Under the pieces are notes generated by a model. It was not told where the DNA came from. It did not search any database and was given only the letters and a program-made list of their open reading frames with translations. Positions 31,901 through 43,500 of a stretch of 64,000 nucleotides of DNA are shown here, piece after piece. This DNA is from Wurfbainia villosa (Eukaryota; Streptophyta; Magnoliopsida; Zingiberales; Zingiberaceae). Position 1 is the stretch's first letter. Every line of letters begins with the position of its first letter. Location of the stretch: positions 49,842,335 to 49,906,334 of the forward strand of contig CM046003.1 of NCBI GenBank assembly GCA_025175895.1, given 5' to 3'. Position numbers and translations under genes: made by a program.

Positions 31901-34018
31901 AGGATCAATGTTATTACTTGAGCTTTTTTTTATAATTGGGGTGTGAGGGGTCCTACAATTGCAATAGTATTAAAGGAAATATAAAGTAAAGCATTTCTAA
32001 TCAAACCGAACCTAATTGCAATCCAAATGAAAAACAAAGCTTAAAGCACTCAAATAAAACAAACATTGAGGGAAATTAAACAAACAACTTAATATATTAA
32101 CTGAAATAACACAAATGTAAGCGGCATTGAAATAAACACTTGGCATGCACAAAAGTAAACTAAGCTACGATTAAAAAAAAAAAGAAGTGGAGATCTCTCC
32201 CTCTAGTGCCGGATGTGGATGAATGGTCGATACAGATTAGTGGTCGGTGCGAATGAGGATTTTCATGGTAAAATTCAATGGATAACTCGATTAGGCCTCC
32301 GAAGGTGAAATGGTGAATCCGAGCTCTCTCGAATATGTTCGATCTCAAAGGTTGATTGAAGAATTAGAAAATATAATTGATTTTATTCAAATGTAAAATT
32401 TAATGTAAATTAATACAATGAGAGAGTAGGATCCATAAATATTTGGTTGGTGAAATATTTGACCGTGAACTTTGGAATATTTGAGAGTAAAGTATTTGAT
32501 AGGTAGGATCCATAAATATTTGATTTGTGAAATATTTCATATTTGATTGTAAAAATTAAGATATTCAAGGAGTGAGATATTTGAGTGATAATGAGGATTG
32601 AGGGATTATAAATATTTGAGTGAAATATTTCTTCTCCGTGTGGATGTCCTTGAAGGCTTTAGTACCTTTCCAACTCCATTAAACTTCGCTATCTATTTTA
32701 TTTTTCGTATTTAAAAACTTAGAGTTATCAAACACTTTTCGTTAAAGCGATTGATGACTTTATTCTCCTGTTTACTTAGGAGTAAAGAAACAAAAATTAT
32801 GAAAAGATTTTCACAACCGGAAACTTTCATTATTTACTTTAAATAAAAAAATTAACTTTTTTTCTTTTGTTTACGGAATGAATAAACAGATTTAAGATTT
32901 CATCTCCGAATTATTTTTCTTTCTTTAACTGTATTTTTTTTTTTGTTCAAATCAGATAAAAAACTCTCTTCCTCTTAAAATTTTTCTCAAGTCTTTACAA
33001 AATTGTATTTAAAATTGTAAACCGTTGCCACGGTACTACAATCTCCATTGCCACCCCATGGCCACAGTCATCTTTATCACCGCTGCCCCATCGCCTCGTT
33101 GTCGTCGCCTCACCTCGTGTGGATGATCAAACAACACCTCGTCGATAAGAGCGACACTCCACAATTATTTTGTTATTTCTCCTCTTTTTCATATTTTTTT
33201 ATTTCATTAGAAACTCTTTTTCCTAAAATTTTTTCTCTTTCTTTTGCCTGAGGATTTTGTTTTCTATTTAAAAAAATTTTCTTTCTCGATCCATCTTTCG
33301 AAATAAGCAAGGCTTGAAATTCTCAAATTCATGTTATATAAGCACTAGAAAGAGAAAAATGATCATTGAATCAATGAAAGTATAAGAAAATTGATAAATA
33401 TTCAAATTTTCAACCATATTAATTTTAAAAAAGACAAATTATATCCTATGATAAATAAAAAATGCTCACAGAGTAGTTCAATATTTTAAAATTTATCATC
33501 TCATTTTTAAAAAAAAATCTTTGTAAATATATCACAATTTAGTAATCCAGTATTTTTAAATTTATCATCTCATTTTTAAAAAAAAAATCTATAAATATAG
33601 ATCAAAACTAAGTCTAAAAAAATTTATATGAACATCACATCGCCAAATCGTAATCCCAAATACTACAATAAAGTTATATAAGCGTCGCTATATAAGTGTC
33701 AGATGAAGAAAAAAATCAAAATTTTAACTTTGAAAAACAAATGTTTTTTTTAATAAATATCAAAATAAAATACAACCTCAGTAAAAAGTTAAGTTCGCCG
33801 TTGATAAAATATCAAATTTATTTAATAATTATACTTATGCGAAATATATTCTACATAACCGTTTTTGTTATCTAAAAATTAAAAATAAAAATAAAAATAG
33901 AAAGAATATTAGTTTTTATTTTCTAAAAAGTAAAAATTAAATAGAATATCAATCAGTCTTTTTTTTTTCTAAAAAGTTTTTTAAAAAAATAAAAGATTTA
34001 AAAGGATTAATGGGTTAA
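31901..34018. other. AT-rich intergenic region upstream of SECE1
   Basis: No gene is seen. It contains homopurine/homopyrimidine and poly-A/T runs and a 69-bp period direct duplication with core AATTTATCATCTCATTTTTA (33480-33548 and 33549-33606). Short frames at 32160-32348 and 33048-33251 have no coding features. Confidence 0.6.
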
Positions 34019-34027
34019 GATATAAAA
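34019..34027 (+). promoter_or_regulatory. TATA box candidate of SECE1
   Basis: GATATAAAAG lies about 45 bp upstream of the SECE1 start codon, where sequence changes from AT-rich to GC-rich. If used, it implies a very short 5' untranslated leader of about 15-20 nt. Position is inferred from sequence only. Confidence 0.5.
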
Positions 34028-34070
34028 GTGCTGGAGCAGTGACATTGGGTCGGAAGCCCTATCCAATAGC

Positions 34071-34616
34071 ATGGCGGTCGTCCCCCTCTCCTGCTCCCTC
34101 TTCAAACCCTCGCAGTCTCCGACACCGACCCCTCTCCGCCCGGCTCTCCCCGTCCTCCCCGCGCAATCTCTCCGCCTCCGCCCGCCTCACTCCTCGCGCC
34201 CGCTCTTCCCCTCCCTACCCACTCGCCGCCCGTGGCGCTTCTCCGCCCAGGGCAACGGAGGCGCCTCTGAGATTCTCGAGGAGTCGGAGGCCGACGAGGA
34301 GAGAAAGAAGGCACGAGGAGAGATCGAGGAGGGCGGGGAGAAGAAATCCGCGCCCGCCAAGGCATCCGTCGCGGAGGAGCTCAAGGAGATGATGGAGGCT
34401 CGAAGGAAGGAGTCGTCTTCGTCGGATTTTTGGGGAGGCGTGGCGGAGGAAGTGAGGGAGATCGAGTGGCCGCCGTTCGGAAAGGTCGTGGGCACGACCG
34501 GAGTCGTCCTCGCCGTCATCGCCGGCTCCAGCGTCGCCCTCCTCACCGTCAACGCCTTCCTCGCCGAGTTCTCCGACAAGGTGTTCGCCGGAAAAGGTAT
34601 CCAGGACCTCTTCTAA
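34071..34616 (+). CDS. SECE1: Plastid preprotein translocase subunit SecE
   Basis: The 181-residue product is the chloroplast SecE homologue, the small tail subunit of the thylakoid SecY-SecE channel that, with the SecA motor, inserts or exports proteins across the thylakoid membrane. Residues 1 to about 58 are Ser/Pro/Arg-rich and lack acids, as in a plastid transit peptide. Residues 62-118 are acidic and charged. The SecE domain follows: FWGGVAEEVREIEWPPFGKV (120-139), the conserved amphipathic helix, then one membrane helix (about 140-165) and a short tail ending GIQDLF. The gene has a single exon, as do many plant SECE1 genes, and length is normal. GC content is far above the surroundings, especially in the first half. 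The start was chosen because the transit peptide begins there; the other frame starting at 34039 is a shadow. The gene is convergent with HEN2. All key segments are intact. Confidence 0.95.
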   Translation: MAVVPLSCSLFKPSQSPTPTPLRPALPVLPAQSLRLRPPHSSRPLFPSLPTRRPWRFSAQGNGGASEILEESEADEERKKARGEIEEGGEKKSAPAKASVAEELKEMMEARRKESSSSDFWGGVAEEVREIEWPPFGKVVGTTGVVLAVIAGSSVALLTVNAFLAEFSDKVFAGKGIQDLF

Positions 34617-34910
34617 AGAATGTTCCAGAAAGTTCTGTTCCCTTTCGTGCCGATGGATTGTGCATATTTGTAAACACAAAGATCACTGGTGACCGTATTA
34701 GTAATGTGCCAGCTTTTTCAAAAAATAAAAATTAAAAATTAAAAAAAAACCACTAATGATCATCGTTGCTGTCTTCTAATTGTAGCTTGCTTACGGAACC
34801 ATAAATTCAAAGAAATGAAGCAAAATAAAAACAAAACAAAATGAGTTTTAGTAGCAGATACGATTTAGCCAAAGTTACGATGCAATATAATTGGCAGTTT
34901 TATAGTAGCG
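34617..34910. other. Convergent intergenic gap between SECE1 and HEN2
   Basis: Only 294 bp separate the two stop codons, and this must hold both 3' untranslated regions. For SECE1 a polyadenylation-like AATAAA lies at 34724-34729 within an A-rich stretch. No clear AATAAA is seen on the minus strand, so the HEN2 transcript may end within or overlap SECE1. Confidence 0.6.
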
Positions 34911-37900
34911 TTACAAGTAAAGTGAGTTAGCGAACATTATTCCTCGTCGGAGAGTCTCACTTCCAGCTTGAAACTTCTTTTGCAACGTCGCTTCTCCGAC
35001 AGCCTGAGCAGCAGTTGCCAGCTGAAAAGATTAACATTGCAATATAGATGAAGTCTTATTCCACGCTATAAGGATCAGTATAATATAGAAACAGTGCAAA
35101 TTTAAAAGTATTGCAATACAGAAACTCCCCATATTTTTAAAAGCTTCATGCGCTTAGCCGGATGGACTACACATTCAAGTGATCTTGGGAAAACTATTAT
35201 TATCAGCACATATATGACAGAAGGCAAAGAGGCCATTAGCATAGATGTTTAAGCATTAGTTCCTGTAATGCCAAACAGATTATATTTTATAAGTACGATT
35301 GTGTATGCAAATTGGTGAAATTCTATATTAGCTACCCTCTAGTGTGCAGGATGCATGGGACTCGTAAAACAATTTGAACAAACAGAGAGTTTATATGCAA
35401 GAGCTATAAAGAACAGAATTTGATTTTTTTTTTTTTAATGACAAATATTGATTATAATAACTGATTTGCAGTGCTTATGCAAACTATATTATGCTCTGAA
35501 TTGTCAAATTAACCACCATATAATGAAGTTTTGCCCTTCCCATTTTCTTGATTCTAAAGTTGGAATAAAATAACATAAATTAGATTGTTCATTTCTTCTC
35601 GTCCAATATACCATCATGATATTGATAAATCTCATTCAAATATGGGGCCTATCAACACTAAGCAGATGCAGATCTGAATTTGAGCTTGGTCCTGAAGTTC
35701 TGAAAGTTCTCATTGTGATTCATTAGTATAACTTAATTTGGTCGAAGCAATGGTCAGTTAACTGAGGGTTCAATCAAAATTCAGACGAGGAGGGTTCAGT
35801 TTGATCGAGGTGAGTATAGTTCGACTGAGGAGCCTTCAGTGTAGCTGAGGTCTGACAAAAGGTAACTCAAAAAAAACAACTAATTGAAAGTCAACCCCCA
35901 TCCCAACAATAGCCACATGTTGAGTTGTTATTGGCTCACTTAACGCCAGAAGGTGTGGTTAGTTCTAGACCAAAATAATGAACTATGTTGCACATGTCAT
36001 GGAACACATGGCTATCTCTCTATTGGGTAATTATGGTCGCATGAAATGATTTTAAGGATGGAATAAACACTAAATATTTAAGTGAATTGGGAAAATTTTA
36101 GGCGGAGTCTGTTCATCCTTTATACTAAAAACGATGACCCAACGTGTCATAAATAGAAGCATTTGAGATTTGCTTATTCATTTCCTTTTACCTCAGTTTG
36201 GCTCAATAGTAGACTCAATTAATACTGACAGTATATTCATGTGCTTTCGTTCCAATTTATATGTGGATTCAATTTGCTTTACATTAGAATATGGAATTTG
36301 GTCCATTAGGTCTACATAACTGAAAAATACAAAATTGAACCTTTTCTTTTTCTAAGTTTTTAAATTAGTGGTTGTCCAATCTGAAATCCAGGAAATCTAC
36401 TTAGAATGCTAGGAAGTTCATAATTAAAGAACAATACCCCAGTTAAATCTATCCATGTATTGGGCTAGATAAGTTGAATCAGTTCAGTTCAATCTACCCA
36501 TACATGCAAGGTAGAAGTTCAGATAGGGAATTATATATTAGGATATTCACTAATAGCTCATATTTTCCAAAGAATAAGCAACCATCAATCTATAAACTCA
36601 AACTGACCTGATTTAAAAACTCATCCAATCGTCTGGCAAGGCGTATTATGCTGCCTTCAAAAATATCAGTCATCTCAATCACCTCAGCAAATGATGCACC
36701 CTGAAGATAAAATAACCAATTAAAGGCAATGTAAAGTAAAGCATGTAGCTTAACAGGAAAACTTCCGCTCTTTTCAACACAAATTTCTCCAAGTTGGCAA
36801 GCTGAAACTCATAGATATTCAGTATTTACACATAATATAGTTAGATTGAAATAGAAACATATATTATGATCAATGATTGTTTTGATCATTGAAGATAAAT
36901 AACATTGCTGAAAAAAGAAGAAAAAGAGAACATATCAGAAGTCAGTCCCTTGATCAATCACAATAGCCAAAATTGAATACCAACCTTTGACCAACAATAT
37001 ATGACGTCCATCAAGTATGGCCGAGAAGTTGCTTCCACATACTCTTCCACATCAATGTCCAATTTGCATTCACGTTGTATCTAAATTCCCAGCATGCAGT
37101 CTATCATTATTGAACATTTACATCTCTCTTGGACAGCAAAAGTTTTACAAACCTGTGCAATTCTCCTTGCACTATCCTGGAGTTGCTGTAAAGGCTTGGC
37201 CAGTTCCTTCCTCAGTTGTATTTGTTCATTTGATTTATCACATTGAATAAAACAGCTCGCAAGGGCAGTTACTTGGTGATGATCGAGATCATTGAACGTG
37301 CCTATTCAGCCACCAATATAGTTAGACCTAAATCCAATAAGAGAAAAAATACCATGGGGCAACAAAAAGGGATACCGTTGAACATCAGTTCAGTGACAAG
37401 CAGTTCATCACCAGTGTCTATTAAACAGGCAGCACGGCCTTTTAACTGAAGAACACCATCAGCATCAATATGACCGAGCATCTTCAAAACTCTAGAACGA
37501 TTATTTAGCTCATCACGAAATTTTTTCAACTACAGAGATTTAGGTAAATTTTGTCAGATATCCACCTGGGTCAATGATATTATTACCATGACATACTAAT
37601 AATTTGAATGTCCATTTTATTCATGTGTTCATAATCTTATTTAGGAGAAAATAACAAGGATTGTGACTGAACCCTGAAAAATAGATCCAAGCATGTGCAT
37701 GAACACTTGGTGTGAGAGAAAAAAACTACATCTGCAAAAAATAATAATAATAATAAAATATCTGTGCAGATTTACAGATTCATACTTGTGATTCACGCAT
37801 TTTCGACTTGAGCTGCTGTATTTCATGATTCACCTCGGCTTTTCTTTGGTACCACTTGAACTGCTGCTCAGTTTGACCAGACTATAAACCAAAAATAGAT

Positions 37901-40551
37901 CATAAGGAGTCTATTCAAATGAACCCCAAAATCACAAAAAAAAAAAAAAAACACAAGTACTTTACGCAATGGGTGAGCAAATATTTTCTGCTCAAGCTCT
38001 TCAATTTGATTAACCAAGTTAACAAGTTCAGGTTCATTGATTCCCATATCCTGCCAAAAATGCCAAAGAAATTTATTGAAAAAAAAATGAAAAGAACCAG
38101 CAGCTTCAAAGATTCATAAATATTATCTTTATTAGACAACTTTAATCTCATCAATGTTACTTCCGTTGCACTGACAACCAACATTTCCTGACTACTGCTA
38201 AATGTAGGAATACAAAATGGTACCACAATCCTACTACCGAATCATCTGGCTATATACAGTGTTGCCACCAGTTTATTACCATGCCAAGTAACAGCTTCAG
38301 CGAAGGATGATTCCTCCCTCACAAGGCCCAAATAAAGTAAAGCATAAATACAGTCATATTCCACACTATATAAGCAAAAGAATCATCCAACTTTTGATAA
38401 AGAAGTTTCTAATTTGATGTGGCTCCTGTTAAGCTTTACCTCATAGCCTTCATTATCACTTCTCTATGAAACTCATAGAGGAGCAAAAAAAAATATTTAC
38501 TTGCCTTTGTATTTCCCATGGTTTAAAATTTCATACTATGTCAGATGATATAGATAGAATTTATCGTTCCGTCCGCTGCCTTACACTATCATCGGCACCG
38601 CAGGCCATTGTGATCCCACGTCAACTCCACGGGGCATGGAGGATGTCGCAATCCCTCGGCAACCTCCACAGGGCTATTGCAATCCCCTAGCAACATCCGC
38701 AGGGTCATGGGGGCGCCGCAATCCCGCGGCGACTCCATGGGGTCATGAGGGAGTTGTGATACTGCGATGACTTCATGGGATCACGCATCAACCTCCACAA
38801 GATCACAGGGCCGGCTCCGCAAGACCGTGGCGCGACCTCCGCAAGGTCGCAGGGGCATCGTGATACCCGACAACTCCGCAGGATCGAGGCGCAACCTTCA
38901 CAGGATCATGAGGGCACCACGATCCCACAGTTTTTTTAAAATTGTATTTTTAATTGTTTTAATAATTAAGTTAAAATGTTTATTTTTAATTAATATATTT
39001 TATATTTTAAAAAATATCGAAACCTTATTGACACGGCATTTTACAGTACCGAAACCATACTATTCCGATCATAAATCAAAACTCCGATACGGCTCAAAAT
39101 TTTAAACCATGGTATTTCCTTTGTCTTTATTAAGGGATTTACAAAGATAGCATTATTTAAATTTCTGTATTATATTTTGGCAGAGACCTAGATGAAATGT
39201 CACTTCACATTCTAACAAAAGATATTGAGAACATGAGAAAAACAAGATGTTCAGGCATGGAAACAAGCACAAATAAGACTCTAAAATTCCTAAACAAGTT
39301 AGTAATATACCTTTACTGGATGCAGCTTAGGTAGTCCTTGTGGATATCGATTTCCTAGCTCTTGAACAGCAAGAAGAATGTTTTGTCTTGCTTCTGCTGG
39401 CCGTAGGTCAGAAGGAATTGCAATCCTTATACTGCTAAGACCAGAGATCAGAGGCAATGGAACAGGAACCTATAAAATATTTATAATTGTCAGAATTAAA
39501 CCATGCAATTAAAACCACTTGAATTCCATACCAATTTAAAAACATAAATTCTTCCATACAAAAAATTTTCAAAGAGCATCAACTCACCACATGCATCTCG
39601 CCCTTTTCTCCAGGATGAGGTGGGCATGGCTTTTGACGTGAGCCACTTTCACTTGAACCAGGAGAGCAGTGCAGTAAAGTGTCCACAATGTATGCACTAC
39701 TACTTCGGGTAGAAGCCAGACTAGCCGGCAAAGAACTTGATCCAGTGGATGGTTTTTTCACCACATTTACCACCACTCCCCAACCCCAATCATTTCCACC
39801 ATCTCGTACTTTGACCTGAAAGAAAAAAACCAACGGATTTCCTCTAATTGTTCAAGACACTATTGGATCTCAATGGCGGGTTGTTCCAAAATATTTAAAA
39901 GTCATGGTTTGATGTTTATATTGCTCAATACATTACTGGTGAACATAGATGTTCCACATTCAGAAAATGCTGAAATAATAGGCAGCACAAATATCTGCAG
40001 AGATTTACCAATATTGTAGTATTGCAACTCACCAGCCTACCAGGTACCAAGTACATAAGAATCTTTTCGGGTCTGGTTATCTCAGACATGATCTTCTTTT
40101 CAAGTTGAGCTAACTCAAGCTCCATTTTGTGATATTCAGTAAGTTCAGCCTATGTTATTCCAATAGATTAGCTTCAAAGGATAAAGAGGAGAATGCTTTT
40201 ACACTTTGACCCAGCTAACTTACTTCTCCAGAAGAATCAAGCAAAGCAACTTCCTGCTCCAACATCAAAATCCTTTGCCCAACCTCAGGTAATGCCTGAA
40301 CTAAGTAAATTAATTATCTATCTTAGTAATTAAATAAATAATATAATGATCCAACATTGATTAACAATTTAAAAGGAAAACACCTTCTCATACTGAAATT
40401 GGTGAAAGGAATTTTTAATAACACGCTCAGCTGTAAATTGACCTTCTGCACGGCTCATCAAATTCAAAATTGAGTAATAGCTCAATCTGAAAGTACTGAC
40501 AAGGGGAGCAGGTTTACCCAAAACCATTTCCTTGAGAATATTCATTTTCAT
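34911..40551 (-). CDS. HEN2: HEN2 exons 5-16: winged helix, arch/KOW and DSHCT domain
   Basis: These exons encode residues 493-1002. Exon 5 (MKMNILKEMVLGKPAPLVST) is the winged-helix region. Exons 6-11 (549-802) form the arch, with the KOW-like GRLVKVRDGGNDWGWGVVVN at about 608-628 crossing the exon 7/8 junction and a Ser-rich loop after it. Exons 12-16 (803-1002) form the C-terminal DSHCT helical bundle (IDADGVLQLKGRAACLI, LMFNGTFNDLDHHQV, WSKGASFAEVIEMTDIFEGS) and end in the conserved RRGIMFANSLYL. All splice sites are GT-AG. Intron 15 is 1.6 kb and intron 9 is 1.26 kb; the latter holds a transposon. Confidence 0.95.
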
Positions 40552-43500
40552 CTGAAGGGGTAAAAGAATTTGTGATGACCAGTTGCTGAATATCCATAAA
40601 GATTAGTAAACTGAGTGTAAATAACTTGTAAATCCTATCAAAAATTACCAAGTACTAACTAATTGAACTCTACCAATACCAGTAAAATACAAAATCATGT
40701 TGACATGGAAAAAGAAAGTGAGACATCAATCTACAACTACTAATAGTCAAGACGATGGCTGTTGTTATATTGACACTGTTAATTGAGGTACGGTGCTCAT
40801 ACACTTTTTCAAATCATTAAATCAACACTAGCAATTGTTAACACAGATTGCATTTAGCAATTCAGCTTCCTACAAAATGGTTTTGTTAACACTAGCAATG
40901 GTTTTGTATATTACTCATCTATCTGTGATTATGAGCTCTCAAAATTTTAGCATTTTCTATAAGTAGCTTTTTAAGTATTCTAGTTTTGTTCTTGTAAGTT
41001 TTAACCTTTCCACTGAGAATTTAAAACAGGGTAAACTGCTGAAGCCCTTGTAACTTGAGGTAATATGAGTCTGTCTTCTAATCGCATGCACAAACATTCA
41101 AAATTGATTCAAGATGATTCAGTTTACTTGAAACATGCATAATTCCAGCAAAACATCTCTCGACTGATGTTCCATTGACATTCCAATTGGCAGTCTCAAA
41201 TAATGAAGCAATCGTATACAATTATATGCATCTTGTCATCTACCAGTGATGATATAATGAATGATGCAACAGGAATTTAAGAATATCCTAGGAATTACTG
41301 TAATGTAAGGTAATTTATATGTTAGTGGGTAGTCCTATTGTAATGTAAGGAATTCCTGAGACTCTATGTTTTATCGAAGGTAATTTATATTTTCTAGTAA
41401 ACAACTGTGTCTTAGTGTCAGTTTGTTCCTTATTCTCCCTTCAGTGGTACAGTACTTAATCAATTGTTTGCTTCTTTTTCCTCCGCTTCCCCCTGTCTCT
41501 CCAGTCAGCAATAATACAAAATAAAATAAATCAGTTCGAACTAAGTAAACTAGTTCAAGGTTGAGCTTAATATAATATCAGCTTTGCTTTCTTTTTCAAT
41601 TTATCCATAGCAGCATTGTATTTGAGTTGTAAAAGCCTATACAAGAAGCTTTGCATTAGGGGATAGTTTTGACAATTAATGAAAAATTTCCTTGTTCTCT
41701 CTCTCTTCAATTGTCTCACGAACACCAACTAAGCCATGGGACCTGATATTACCTCAGATTGTAGGAGTCCACCAATGTTGAATTCCCTCTCTATTTGCGT
41801 GCCATAAGTTCATTTTTCGCCTATACTTCCAGAAACACCTTACACAAAACCCCTTCTCTCCAAGAAACAAAAACCACCATCTACTAGAGCTGCAGACTCA
41901 TCCAACAGTGACTCCTGGTTGGCCTTTGCTCACATCATATCGTTTGCTCCCTTCAGCCACATTTGTGCTTGCCTTTGAAGCCAAATGGTGAATGCAGCCT
42001 TTCCAGCTGTGCTGCCGCACTACCGGTGTCTTGATAGCCACTCACCAACACCACCACAATGACTGTTCCTTGCATTGCCAACAACCAATTCGACATTGGT
42101 CAGCTACACTACATTAGATCTCCTGCTCAAAGAGAGGTCCAGTCTTCTTCCCATCCTGCTCGCATTGAACACACATGAACCCACACAGCCTAGGCAGCAC
42201 CATCACTTCCAGCCTACAACATCAATCCCTCTTACCCAGCAGGATTTTTATCTCTGGTAGCCATTGCCTCATTTACTCCAGCACCCTCAACAGAGCATCA
42301 CAAACCGCAGCATCAAATCCCCATCTGCAAGTAGCTCAAATCTCAAAGTCAAGCCCAATTCACCTACTTCTCTCTCTCTCTCTATCTATATATATATACA
42401 CACATACATACAATACCAACAATAACTAAAAAACAAATACTTGCTATAGCAGTAACTAAAGTCGGGATCCTTCTCGACATTCTAATTTTCAATGACACAA
42501 AAAAATCTGAGATCCAAAGTGTTTGAGTCTACTTGGTGCAACCTTTCTAATGAACAAGCTCACATCAACTCGGTAATTTTGTTCCGTCATCAAAAATTCT
42601 TTTATTTATAATTATTTTTTATGTTTACTACTTTCTCATATATCAACGTCACCATTACTTTCTTAGTTTTTTACTTGTTTCATTATCTTCATTTGATTAG
42701 TCTTGTACATCTTTCCTTAATTTAGTGCATTTATTTCGTTATCTTTATTGCTTACTTTTTACTTATTTCCTTAATTTATTGTGCTTGTTAGTTTTATAAT
42801 ATTCATTACCTGTCAAGCCTTTACATCGGCTTTGACAAAGATCCTCACTAGGTTGGCAAAGGGTCTAAGTTATGTTTATTTTCTGTTTCTGATACTACAA
42901 CAACAACAACCACCAAGCTTTATCCTATTAGGTGGGGTCGGCTATATGGATCCTTCTACGCCATTATTTTGTGTTTCTGATACGTGCGTTAAATGTGTAG
43001 AAGCTTATATGATTGCACAGATGATTACACAGAATCTGGAATACTCTTAACTTGTCGAAGCAAGTTGGAAAATTAGTGGAGCAAGAGGTCGAGGTCAACT
43101 AGGAGTTTAGCAAGTTATTTATGGTGCGAGAAAGTTTGTGACTTGACAAAATGGAATTGTGCTCACATGGTCAAGTTGGTTGCTAGTTTGACAGGTTAGA
43201 GACTCAAAATGAGGTGACCTCAAAGGCAAAGCGAAAGTTAGCATGGAGCAAGTTTAGAAGGTTTGATGCATCCAAGGAACTAAAGGTCTAGCAAGATGGA
43301 CTCAATGGCAATAAGCATCAACAGTAACGAAGACTTGAAGATATGTGAGATGCAAAACATTACGAGGCAATGTATTCTTTAGTGGTTTATATGAAAAAAG
43401 TACAGCAAATTCCATGTGATACTCTGTGTATTCCATGTCATACTCTGTGTTTGAGCTTGATATTGAATTATCCAATCAACCCGAGGTCCTTCTCAATTGA

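Noticed and set aside
34039..34679. Other frames of 87-154 codons overlapping SECE1 on both strands
   Set aside because: Shadows of the GC-rich SECE1 gene; only the 34071 frame shows the transit peptide and SecE domain.
38767..39105. A 112-codon frame in HEN2 intron 9
   Set aside because: It lies inside the hAT-like element and translates its minisatellite.
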